A stretch of 23,659 nt of DNA from positions 1 through 23,659 of the forward strand of contig DAOUAJ010000282.1 of assembly GCA_034433615.1 (NCBI GenBank), read 5' to 3'. This document shows, in pieces, positions 6,496 through 12,863 of the stretch. This DNA comes from DAOUAJ01 sp034433615 (GTDB lineage: Bacteria > Chloroflexota > Anaerolineae > DUEN01). A model generated the notes under the pieces. That model made no database searches. It had not been told where the DNA came from and saw nothing but the letters and a program-made list of their open reading frames with translations. The first letter of the stretch is position 1, and every line of letters starts with the position of its first letter. Position numbers and translations under genes: made by a program.

Positions 6496-7506
6496 ATGAA
6501 TGGATATGAACGGACGATGGCAGCTATCGCAGGGGAGCGAGGGGCCGAGATCCCGGCTGCGCCCTTGCTCATGACCTTCGCGGCCGCGCATATCGGCGTT
6601 CCATACGATCACTACGTCCGAGATGCCCGTTTGCTGGTGGAAGCGCAATGCGCAGCGGCAGAAGATTACGATCTGGACATCGTGACCGTCTGCTCGGACC
6701 CCGTGCGCGAGGCACACGCCTGCGGAGTACGCTGCAACTTCCCAGAGGACGGCGTGCCCTCCGCCGCCGAGCCGGCGATTCGCGATCCGGCCGACCTGGC
6801 CCGGCTGGAGATCCCTGATCCGCTGCGGGCGGAGCGAATGCGCGATCGTGTGGAGGCCGTGCGGCTGTTCCGAGAGCGAGTAGGAGGGCAACGTGCGATC
6901 CTGGGCTGGATCGAATCCCCCTTCCAGGAGGTGACGGTGCTGCATGGCCTCCAGCAAACCATGCTGGACATGGTGGACCGTCCCGACTTTGTGCGGGCCA
7001 TGCTGGAATTCGCCGTGGAGATGGAAATCCGCTTTGGGCTGGCGCAACTGGCAGCAGGGGCAGACATCATCGGCGCAGGGGACGCCGTGGCCTCGCTCAT
7101 CTCCCCCTGGCATTATGAGACCTTCAGCCTCCCCTACATGCGACGAGTGTGTCGAGCGCTGCAACAGGCCGGAGCTAGGGTCAAGTACCACGCCTGTGGC
7201 AACACAGAACATCTGCTGGCATCGTTCGCCGGCGTCGGCGCGGACATCCATAACACCGAATCCGATCTGGGCCTGGCTCGCAGCCGTATGGGCGATGGGG
7301 TTTGCCTGAAAGGGAACGTGGACACGGTCAAGCATTTGCTGGAAGGCACCCCTGAGGAGGTGTACGCGGCCGGCCAGGCGGCGATCCGGGCCGCGGGCGA
7401 ACATGGGGTGATCCTCTCCGCTGGATGCGAGGTGCCCAGGGCGACACCGCCGGCTCACCTGCACGCGCTGGTGCGGGCAGCCAGGGAGTATCCCATCCAT
7501 GCCTGA
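6496..7506 (+). CDS. UroD-superfamily protein, MtaA/MtbA-like zinc methyltransferase
   Basis: A 336-residue TIM-barrel protein of the uroporphyrinogen decarboxylase superfamily. It lacks the HemE signature RQAGRYLPEYR near the N-terminus, so it is not the haem enzyme. Instead H232-A-C234-G (HACGN) and C311 (SAGCEVP) form the HxC...C zinc-ligand pattern of methylcobamide:coenzyme M methyltransferases (MtaA/MtbA/CmuA), which activate a thiol for methyl transfer. The ATG at 6496 follows GTGAGGATAG and is preferred to upstream in-frame starts, which overlap ubiE. It overlaps ubiX by 8 nt. No corrinoid protein is in view, so the methyl donor and acceptor are unknown. Similar proteins occur in anaerobe methyl metabolism, but a bystander role in quinone or tetrapyrrole metabolism cannot be excluded. 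Confidence 0.75.
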   Translation: MNGYERTMAAIAGERGAEIPAAPLLMTFAAAHIGVPYDHYVRDARLLVEAQCAAAEDYDLDIVTVCSDPVREAHACGVRCNFPEDGVPSAAEPAIRDPADLARLEIPDPLRAERMRDRVEAVRLFRERVGGQRAILGWIESPFQEVTVLHGLQQTMLDMVDRPDFVRAMLEFAVEMEIRFGLAQLAAGADIIGAGDAVASLISPWHYETFSLPYMRRVCRALQQAGARVKYHACGNTEHLLASFAGVGADIHNTESDLGLARSRMGDGVCLKGNVDTVKHLLEGTPEEVYAAGQAAIRAAGEHGVILSAGCEVPRATPPAHLHALVRAAREYPIHA

Positions 7507-8089
7507 CCGGCTGATCATCGGCATCTCTGGCGCTTCGGGCGTGATCTATGGCATCCGCCTGCTGGAGGTGCTGGCCGCGGGTGGGGAGATTGAGACGCAC
7601 CTGGTGCTCTCGGCCGCGGCCAAGGCCACCATCGCCCAGGAGACCGACTGGAAGGTGTCGGACGTGGAGGCATTAGCTACGGTTGTGTACGACAACCGGG
7701 ACATCGGCGCGACCATCGCCTCCGGCTCCTTCGCGACGCGCGGGATGATCGTGGCGCCGTGCAGCATCAAGTCACTTTCTGCCATCGCCCATTCTTATGC
7801 GGCAGACTTGCTCAGCCGCGCCGCGGATGTGACGCTGAAGGAAGGGAAACCGGTGCTCCTGGTGGTGCGGGAGACCCCGCTGCATCTGGGGCATCTCCGG
7901 CTGATGGTGCAGGCAGCCGAGATCGGCTGCATCATCTTCCCGCCGGTCCCGGCGCTCTACGCTCATCCGCAGACCGTGGACGATATTGTGAATGGGACAG
8001 TGGGACGCATTCTGGCGCGAATGGGCATTGACAACGAGCTGTACTACCGTTGGCAGGGCATGGTGAGCCATCCCAAAACCCAGGGTTGA
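7499..8089 (+). CDS. ubiX: Flavin prenyltransferase UbiX
   Basis: UbiX joins dimethylallyl phosphate to FMN to make the prenylated flavin cofactor of UbiD-type decarboxylases. The 196-residue length is normal. GISGASGVIYGIRLLEVL (8-25) is the FMN-binding start. APCSIKSLSAIAHSYAADLLSRAADVTLKE and the C-terminal RETPLHLGHLRLMVQAAEIGCIIFPPVPALY block are family hallmarks. The ATG at 7499 overlaps the preceding gene by 8 nt, so co-translation is likely. No ubiD lies in the window. Together with ubiE it points to quinone biosynthesis. Confidence 0.95.
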   Translation: MPDRLIIGISGASGVIYGIRLLEVLAAGGEIETHLVLSAAAKATIAQETDWKVSDVEALATVVYDNRDIGATIASGSFATRGMIVAPCSIKSLSAIAHSYAADLLSRAADVTLKEGKPVLLVVRETPLHLGHLRLMVQAAEIGCIIFPPVPALYAHPQTVDDIVNGTVGRILARMGIDNELYYRWQGMVSHPKTQG

Positions 8090-8106
8090 AACCGGCCCCT
8101 GGGTTT
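8076..8106 (+). terminator. Possible terminator hairpin after ubiX
   Basis: AAACCCAGGG (8076-8085) and CCCTGGGTTT (8097-8106) form a perfect 10-bp stem with an 11-nt loop spanning the ubiX stop codon. No extra U-tract follows TTT, so termination may be weak or the hairpin may protect the transcript end. Confidence 0.5.
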
Positions 8107-8135
8107 CACTAGGTTAACCCGTAACGGAGAGGGGC

Positions 8136-8666
8136 ATGTCTGATGGTCTTCGCAAGCATATCGCCGATTTTCTCGCTGTCCACACTACGATGACACTGAC
8201 GACGGCGGGACCGGATGGCGCACCCCAGGCCGCGGCGGTATTCTATGCCCCCGACGACGAGCTTAACCTTTACTTCCTGTCCGAGCCGACCACCCGTCAT
8301 GCCCGGAACCTGGCCACTGATCCCCGTGTGGCAGCCACCATCCAGGCGGATGGTCAGGACTGGCGGCAGATTCGCGGCTTGCAGATCGAGGGAATGGCCG
8401 CCCTGGTCGAGGATGTAGGCGAGATGGCGCACGCGGCCCAGGTCTATGCAGCTCGTTTCGATTTCCTGGCCGGATTGCTGACCGGCACTGGGGAGGGAGC
8501 ACCAGCTCTGGTGGGGCCGTTGGTCCGTAGCCGGTTCTATGTCCTTCGCCCTCGCTGGCTGCGGCTGATTGACAATCGTGTACACTTTGGGTACAAGGAG
8601 GAGCTGTGGTTGGAGCAGAGCTCATCACCTTGTTGCCTCTTTACCCCTGACTGCGCTAGAATGTAG
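8136..8666 (+). CDS. Pyridoxamine 5'-phosphate oxidase-like FMN-binding split-barrel protein
   Basis: A 176-residue protein of the PNPOx-like split-barrel fold. It shows MTLTTAGPDGAPQAAAVFYAPDD early on (about 19-41), then LYFLSEPTTRHARNLATDPRVAATI (about 45-69) and RGLQIEGMAALVED (about 79-92), the usual strand pattern around the flavin site. Family members are dimeric flavin or F420 proteins of varied redox function, so no substrate is assigned. ATG at 8136 behind GGAGAGGGGC. It sits 47 nt after ubiX. The extreme C-terminus (CCLFTPDC) is Cys-rich and unlike the fold core. Confidence 0.75.
   Translation: MSDGLRKHIADFLAVHTTMTLTTAGPDGAPQAAAVFYAPDDELNLYFLSEPTTRHARNLATDPRVAATIQADGQDWRQIRGLQIEGMAALVEDVGEMAHAAQVYAARFDFLAGLLTGTGEGAPALVGPLVRSRFYVLRPRWLRLIDNRVHFGYKEELWLEQSSSPCCLFTPDCARM
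8633..8662 (+). promoter_or_regulatory. Possible promoter for the membrane protein/glycosyltransferase pair
   Basis: TTGCCT (8633-8638), an 18-nt spacer and TAGAAT (8657-8662) lie inside the end of the preceding gene, 25 nt before the ATG at 8687. Moderate match only. Confidence 0.45.
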
Positions 8667-8686
8667 TGATCTTGTGAGGAGCAGTC

Positions 8687-9670
8687 ATGTCCACGGCGTT
8701 TAATCTGTCGTCCAGGCGGCGTTATCTCGGCCAGGTCTTCAAGGTAGCCGTCAGCGGGATTTTGCTGGCGGTGTTGTTGCGCGGGGTGGATTGGCGGCAC
8801 ATTCTGGCCGAGTTGCGCAGTGCTCACCCCGGCTGGGTGGCTACTGCCCTGGGTCTCTTCGTCGTGGGTCTGGTGGTGCGGGCGTGGCGGTGGGATGGGC
8901 TGCTGGCGGCTCAGGGGATCCACGTGCCATTAGGGGTTCTCATCCGCTGGTATTTTGTGGGCGGATTCTTCAATACCGTTTTGCCCACTGGCTTCGGCGG
9001 TGATGTGGTCAAGACTTATGCCCTGGCTCGTTACTCAGAGCGGCCAGGCGCGGCTGCTGGCTCGGTGCTGGTGGACCGCTTTTCTGGCGTTCTGGCGTTG
9101 TTGCTGATGGGAGGGACGGCATTGCTGTTGGCCCCCGGCCTGGCGACACCAGCGGTGGCGGGGCTGGTGTGGCTGCTGCTGGCTGGCGCGTTGGCCGCGC
9201 TGGCGATCATGGCTCAGGGGGGCATGCGAACCTGGTTGCACGATCACATGCCGCTGTTGGCGCGCACCAAGGCCGGCCGCATTCTGCTGGACGCCATCCC
9301 GGCCTATGGGCTGTACCCTTTTCTGCGCGCCCTGGCCGTCTCCTTTCTCTTTAACTCCTTGTTGATCGGCATCAACGTCTGTCTGGCTCGTTCATTGGGG
9401 CTCAACCTGCGCCTGGCCTACTTCCTGATCTTCGTGCCGCTCACTTCCCTCTCACTGCTTTTGCCGTCTGTGGGAGGGCTGGGCGTGCGTGAACTGAGCT
9501 ATGTGACTCTGTTCGGTCAGGCGGGGGTGAGCCCGGCCGCTGCCACCGCGCTCTCTTTGCTCTTCTACGCGGTCACCCTGGCCTCCGGTCTGTTGGGAGG
9601 CGTCTTCTACCTGTGGCCGATGCCGGAGGTAGCCTCATCTCCCGTTGTGCCTCTGTCTCGGAGGGATTGA
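8687..9670 (+). CDS. Lysylphosphatidylglycerol synthase TM region / UPF0104 family membrane protein
   Basis: A 327-residue polytopic membrane protein with about eight hydrophobic segments, the first at about 15-35. NTVLPTGFGGDVVKTYALARYSERPGAAAGSVLVDRFSGVLALLL (about 97-141) and LLPSVGGLGVRELSYVTLF (about 259-277) are signatures of the MprF-like flippase/UPF0104 (AglD, YbhN) family. No cytosolic lysyl-transferase domain is fused, so lysinylation is not expected. Proteins of this type are proposed to move lipids or to act with polyprenyl-phosphate glycosyltransferases. The next gene, 2 nt downstream, is such a transferase, which supports a joint role in lipid-linked sugar handling. ATG behind GAGGAG. 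Confidence 0.85.
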   Translation: MSTAFNLSSRRRYLGQVFKVAVSGILLAVLLRGVDWRHILAELRSAHPGWVATALGLFVVGLVVRAWRWDGLLAAQGIHVPLGVLIRWYFVGGFFNTVLPTGFGGDVVKTYALARYSERPGAAAGSVLVDRFSGVLALLLMGGTALLLAPGLATPAVAGLVWLLLAGALAALAIMAQGGMRTWLHDHMPLLARTKAGRILLDAIPAYGLYPFLRALAVSFLFNSLLIGINVCLARSLGLNLRLAYFLIFVPLTSLSLLLPSVGGLGVRELSYVTLFGQAGVSPAAATALSLLFYAVTLASGLLGGVFYLWPMPEVASSPVVPLSRRD

Positions 9671-9672
9671 CC

Positions 9673-10647
9673 TTGTCCAATGAACCATTAATGCCTGATC
9701 TGTCCATCGTGATCCCGCTCTACAACGAGGTAGAGAGCATCCCAGAACTGTATCGCCAACTGACGCAGGCGCTGGAGGGGATGGGGAGGTCGTATGAGAT
9801 CATCATCGTGGATGATGGCAGCAAAGACGGCAGTTTCCAGGTGTTGGCCGAATTCCACGCGCGAGACCCCCGCCTCAAAGTGATCCGCTTTCGGCGCAAT
9901 TACGGGCAGACGGCCGGCTTCGCGGCCGGCTTCCAGCGCGCGCGCGGCCGGTGGGTCGTTACCATGGACGCGGACTTGCAGAACGATCCGGCCGACATCC
10001 CCAGGCTAATCGCCAAAGCGGAAGAGGGGTACGACGTGGTGAGCGGCTGGCGGGTACGTCGCCAGGACGATCTGCTCACCCGCAAGTTCCCGTCTCGCAT
10101 CGCTAACTGGTTAATCGCCCGGGTGACGGGTGTCTATCTCCACGATTACGGCTGTTCGCTCAAGGTCTATCACCGGGATGTGGTGAAGAATATCCGGCTG
10201 TACGGGGAGATGCACCGCTTCGTGCCGGCGGTGGCCAGTGGCGTGGGCATCACCGTGGCCGAGGTGCCGGTAAACCATCGGGCGCGAGAGCGGGGGCAGT
10301 CCAAGTACGCCGGGCTGCGTAAGACGATCACCCGCACGACCAAGGTGTTTCTGGATCTGTTGACGGTGCGCTTCCTGCTCAGCTATTCCACGCGGCCGAT
10401 TCACATCTTCGGAGCGATGGGGTTGCTCTCTTCGGGGCTGGGCGTCCTGTTAGGTTTGTACCTGACTTTCGTAAAGCTGGTGTTGGGACAGTCCATTGGC
10501 AGTCGGCCACTCTTGCTGTTAGCGGTGCTGCTGGTCATCCTGGGGGTGCAGATGATCAGCATGGGGCTGCTAGGCGAGGTGATGGTGCGCACCTACTTCG
10601 AGGCGCAGAACAAGCCGATCTACGTAGTGCGCGAGGAGCTAGAGTGA
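9673..10647 (+). CDS. Family 2 glycosyltransferase, polyprenyl-phosphate type (DPM1/GtrB-like)
   Basis: Transfers a sugar from a nucleotide donor to a polyprenyl (undecaprenyl) phosphate at the cytoplasmic face. GT-A motifs are SIVIPLYNEVESIPELYRQL near the N-terminus, IIVDDGSKDGS and the DxD-type DADLQNDP. RGQSKYAGLRK follows, and two C-terminal hydrophobic segments (about 250-275 and 285-310) anchor it. I choose the TTG start at 9673, with GGAGGG 7 nt upstream and 2 nt after the previous stop. The ATG at 9691 has no ribosome site, and an ATG at 9613 would overlap the upstream gene by 58 nt. The sugar is unknown. Confidence 0.88.
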   Translation: MSNEPLMPDLSIVIPLYNEVESIPELYRQLTQALEGMGRSYEIIIVDDGSKDGSFQVLAEFHARDPRLKVIRFRRNYGQTAGFAAGFQRARGRWVVTMDADLQNDPADIPRLIAKAEEGYDVVSGWRVRRQDDLLTRKFPSRIANWLIARVTGVYLHDYGCSLKVYHRDVVKNIRLYGEMHRFVPAVASGVGITVAEVPVNHRARERGQSKYAGLRKTITRTTKVFLDLLTVRFLLSYSTRPIHIFGAMGLLSSGLGVLLGLYLTFVKLVLGQSIGSRPLLLLAVLLVILGVQMISMGLLGEVMVRTYFEAQNKPIYVVREELE

Positions 10648-10654
10648 GGCAAAT

Positions 10655-10683
10655 TTGACCGATCCCGCCACTTCTGCTACAAT
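10655..10683 (+). promoter_or_regulatory. Sigma70-type promoter of the ABC exporter operon
   Basis: TTGACC (10655-10660), a 17-nt spacer and TACAAT (10678-10683) give a near-consensus promoter. It lies just after the glycosyltransferase stop, with a start expected at about 10690. Confidence 0.88.
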
Positions 10684-10694
10684 GTTATTTGCTT

Positions 10695-10715
10695 TAGGTA
10701 CAACTGTCGTACCTA
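10695..10715 (+). promoter_or_regulatory. 7-bp palindrome at the 5' end of the exporter transcript
   Basis: TAGGTAC (10695-10701) and GTACCTA (10709-10715) are perfect inverse copies around a 7-nt centre, at about +5 to +25 of the predicted start. It could be a repressor operator or a 5'-end RNA hairpin. No local repressor gene is adjacent. Confidence 0.5.
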
Positions 10716-10738
10716 TCCAATCTTGTAAGGAGGTTGCC

Positions 10739-10858
10739 ATGCTGATCTACGATGCACTCGGTGGTATGCGAAAGCTAACCCGGGTTCGGGTTTTTGCGCG
10801 CCGTGAGCACGTCGCGTGGGCCGCATGGGTGGCTGATCCTGGAGGTGGCAGCGCTTGA
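10739..10858 (+). CDS. Leader ORF of the heterodimeric ABC exporter operon (BmrB-like role)
   Basis: A 39-codon ORF starting MLIYDALGGMRKLTRVRVFARR and ending ADPGGGSA, with an excellent AAGGAGG ribosome site 7 nt before the ATG. It lies between the promoter (10655-10683) and a strong terminator (10893-10923), and ahead of two ABC half-transporter genes. In Bacillus subtilis the related bmrCD exporter is controlled by a translated leader (bmrB) and attenuation in response to ribosome-targeting drugs; the same plan is inferred here. Trp codons 27 and 30 (AWAAW) lie exactly in the segment that could pair with the terminator arm. No similarity to a known small protein is recognised. It could also encode a functional small basic peptide. 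Confidence 0.7.
   Translation: MLIYDALGGMRKLTRVRVFARREHVAWAAWVADPGGGSA
10777..10795 (+). terminator. Small terminator-like hairpin inside the exporter leader ORF
   Basis: AACCCG (10777-10782), loop GGTT, CGGGTT (10787-10792) and a further TTT (10793-10795) form a short GC-rich stem with a U-tract inside the leader coding sequence. It would be melted by a translating ribosome. The 6-bp stem is short, so efficiency is uncertain. Confidence 0.45.
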
Positions 10859-10892
10859 GGCTTTAGCCTGCTTCCCCTGGAATCCTGTCCGG

Positions 10893-10923
10893 CCCCGCCG
10901 CTCGCTGAGAGGCGGGGTTTTTT
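10893..10923 (+). terminator. Intrinsic terminator before the ABC exporter genes
   Basis: CCCCGCC (10893-10899) pairs with GGCGGGG (10911-10917). An inner CTC/GAG pairing extends the stem, and TTTTTT (10918-10923) follows. It stands between the leader ORF and the first exporter gene with no promoter visible after it, so it must be bypassed for exporter expression. The upstream GCGTGGGCC (10814-10822) can pair with GGCCCCGC (10891-10898) as 8 bp with one bulged T, a candidate antiterminator. Confidence 0.88.
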
Positions 10924-10933
10924 ACGCCCCGCG

Positions 10934-10946
10934 AACGGTTACCGTT
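10934..10946 (+). promoter_or_regulatory. Short palindrome before the first ABC gene
   Basis: AACGGTTACCGTT is a perfect inverted repeat (6-bp arms, central T) 37 nt upstream of the ATG and after the terminator. It may be an operator or RNA hairpin; function unknown. Confidence 0.35.
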
Positions 10947-10982
10947 TCCCCTTCTGGTTGTCCGAGTTACGAGGAATAGAGC

Positions 10983-12764
10983 ATGAAAAACTTCCTGCGA
11001 TTGATCCGCTTCCTCAAGCCCTATCGGGTCCAGGTGGCCATCGCCGTCTTCCTGGCCGTCGTCGCCATGATCGGCGATCTGGTCACACCTGCCGCCCTCG
11101 GCTGGACTGTGGATCGCGGCCTCGGTAGCCGCCGCATGGACCTGGTCCTTCTCTACTCCCTGCTGCTGATCGCCCTGGCCGGGATGCGCTCACTGGCCGG
11201 GTTCTTCCAGGGCTATGTGCAAAACCTGGCCGGACAGAGCGTGGTGCGCGACCTCCGCCACCAACTATACGCGCGGTTGCAAGACTTGCCTGTCAGCTTT
11301 TACCGTTCCATGCCCACAGGACAGATTATGTCTCGCCTGACCAGCGATGTGGAGGCTGTGCAGGAGTTCATCGCCTGGGGGCTGCTCTTCCTGGCCGGTG
11401 GGCTCTTGTCCTTCACGGGCACGCTGGTCATCCTCCTGGTTATCAACTGGAAGCTGTCGCTGGGCGTCATGATCCCCATCGTCCCTCTGGCTGTGACCGT
11501 GTTTCTCTTCGACAGGCGTATCGGCCCGGCCTGGGAGGGGGTGCGTGAACAGATGGGCCGGCTGACCACCGTGCTGCAAGAGGCGATCAGCGGCGTGCGG
11601 GTGGTCAAAGCGTTCGCTCGCGAGAGCTATGAGACGCAACGCTTCGGCACCCAGAACGAAGCGTATCGAGGCAAAAGCATGTATCGCGCTGGCGTCGAGG
11701 CGCGCTCCTTCCCAACGATGGATCTCTTTATGGGTCTGTGCTTCGTGATGCTGGCCTGGCACGGTGGACGACTGGTGATGCGTGGCGAAGTAAGCATGGG
11801 CACTTTTTTCGCCTATCAATGGTATCTGTGGGGCGTGATCTGGCCGGTGCGCATGATGGGCTGGCTACTTAGCATCATGCGCCAGGCGCTGGCCGCCACG
11901 CCGCGCCTGCTCGAGATCCTGGACGCGCCCATCACCATCGCCGATGTACCCGATGCGGTGGAGCTGCCCCCGGTGCGCGGTGAGGTTCGCTTCGAGAACG
12001 TGTGGTTCGCCTTCCCCGACGAGCCAGAGCGTATGGTGCTCAAGGGGCTTGACCTGGTGGTGGAGCCAGGCCAGACCGTCGCGATCCTGGGCGGTACCGG
12101 CTCTGGCAAGTCGTCGGTCATTAACCTGATCCCCCGCTTCAACGACGTCGTGCAGGGATCAGTGAGCATAGATGGCTACGACGTGCGCCAGGTGCGACTG
12201 GATAGCCTGCGTCGTCAGATCGGGATCGTCCCGCAAGAGACCTTCCTCTTCTCGGCAACAGTGCGGGAGAACATCGCCTTCGGCCGGCCGGACGCCACTC
12301 AGGAAGAGATCGAGGCCGTGGCGCGCCTGGCCCAGGCTCATGACTTCATCATGGCGCTGCCCAAGGGGTACGACACCCGTGTGGGCGAGCGAGGCATCGG
12401 CCTCTCCGGCGGGCAGAAACAGCGCATCGCCCTGGCGCGGGCATTGTTGATGGACCCGGCTATCCTTATCCTGGACGAGGCGACTTCCAGCGTGGACACG
12501 GAGACAGAGTACGAGATCCAGCAGGCATTGGAACAGGTGATGGCGACCCGCACCAGCATAGTGATCGCGCAACGGCTGTCCACGGTGAAGACGGCCGACA
12601 AAGTGGTGGTGCTAAAGGATGGCCGTGTGGCCGAGGAGGGCGCCCACGCCGAGCTGCTGGCCCGCGGCGGTGAGTACACTCGCATCTACAACCTGCAGTT
12701 CCGTGAGCAGGAGGAGCTGGCCATCAAGGCCAATGGTCATGCCAAAGAAGCGGTATACGCATGA
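10983..12764 (+). CDS. ABC exporter half-transporter, degenerate-H-loop subunit (BmrC/BmrD type)
   Basis: A 593-residue type IV ABC half-transporter: six-helix membrane domain (about 1-310) and nucleotide-binding domain (about 340-580). Motifs are Walker A GGTGSGKSS (370-378, K376), signature LSGGQ (474-478) and Walker B ILILD with catalytic E499. The switch histidine is replaced by Gln530 (IAQRLST instead of IAHRLST). Its partner gene downstream has an altered signature, so the two defects fall in the same composite ATP site. This is the usual asymmetry of heterodimeric multidrug exporters such as BmrCD, LmrCD and TM287/288. ATG behind GAGGAAT. Expression probably needs read-through of the terminator at 10893-10923. 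Substrate unknown; drugs or lipids are plausible. Confidence 0.92.
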   Translation: MKNFLRLIRFLKPYRVQVAIAVFLAVVAMIGDLVTPAALGWTVDRGLGSRRMDLVLLYSLLLIALAGMRSLAGFFQGYVQNLAGQSVVRDLRHQLYARLQDLPVSFYRSMPTGQIMSRLTSDVEAVQEFIAWGLLFLAGGLLSFTGTLVILLVINWKLSLGVMIPIVPLAVTVFLFDRRIGPAWEGVREQMGRLTTVLQEAISGVRVVKAFARESYETQRFGTQNEAYRGKSMYRAGVEARSFPTMDLFMGLCFVMLAWHGGRLVMRGEVSMGTFFAYQWYLWGVIWPVRMMGWLLSIMRQALAATPRLLEILDAPITIADVPDAVELPPVRGEVRFENVWFAFPDEPERMVLKGLDLVVEPGQTVAILGGTGSGKSSVINLIPRFNDVVQGSVSIDGYDVRQVRLDSLRRQIGIVPQETFLFSATVRENIAFGRPDATQEEIEAVARLAQAHDFIMALPKGYDTRVGERGIGLSGGQKQRIALARALLMDPAILILDEATSSVDTETEYEIQQALEQVMATRTSIVIAQRLSTVKTADKVVVLKDGRVAEEGAHAELLARGGEYTRIYNLQFREQEELAIKANGHAKEAVYA

Positions 12765-12767
12765 AGG

Positions 12768-12838
12768 CATAAAACGTAAAGAAGAGCTACCTCCTCAGGC
12801 TATCTTAGCTTCTCACGTTTCACGTTTTACGACCATAC
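12768..12838. repeat. ACGTTT/ACGTAAA iterated intergenic repeat with hairpin potential
   Basis: The gap between the two ABC genes reads AAAACGTAAAG at its left end, and CACGTTTCACGTTTTACG at its right end. These arms can pair, together with inner GAAG and CTTC-type segments, into a long imperfect hairpin. Similar words occur at 18883-18927. It is probably a dispersed intergenic repeat. Confidence 0.5.
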
Positions 12839-12863
12839 GCAGCGCATTGCGATAGGAGAAGCC

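Noticed and set aside
6466..7524. A 352-codon open frame on the minus strand
   Set aside because: It lies fully antisense to the zinc-methyltransferase gene, its translation is rich in His/Gln/Pro without any family motif, and such shadows are common in high-GC coding sequence.
10739..10858. Exporter leader ORF as a tryptophan attenuator (AWAAW)
   Set aside because: Only two Trp codons, and the downstream genes are exporters, not tryptophan genes. Drug or translation sensing fits better, though Trp codons could still be the stall site.
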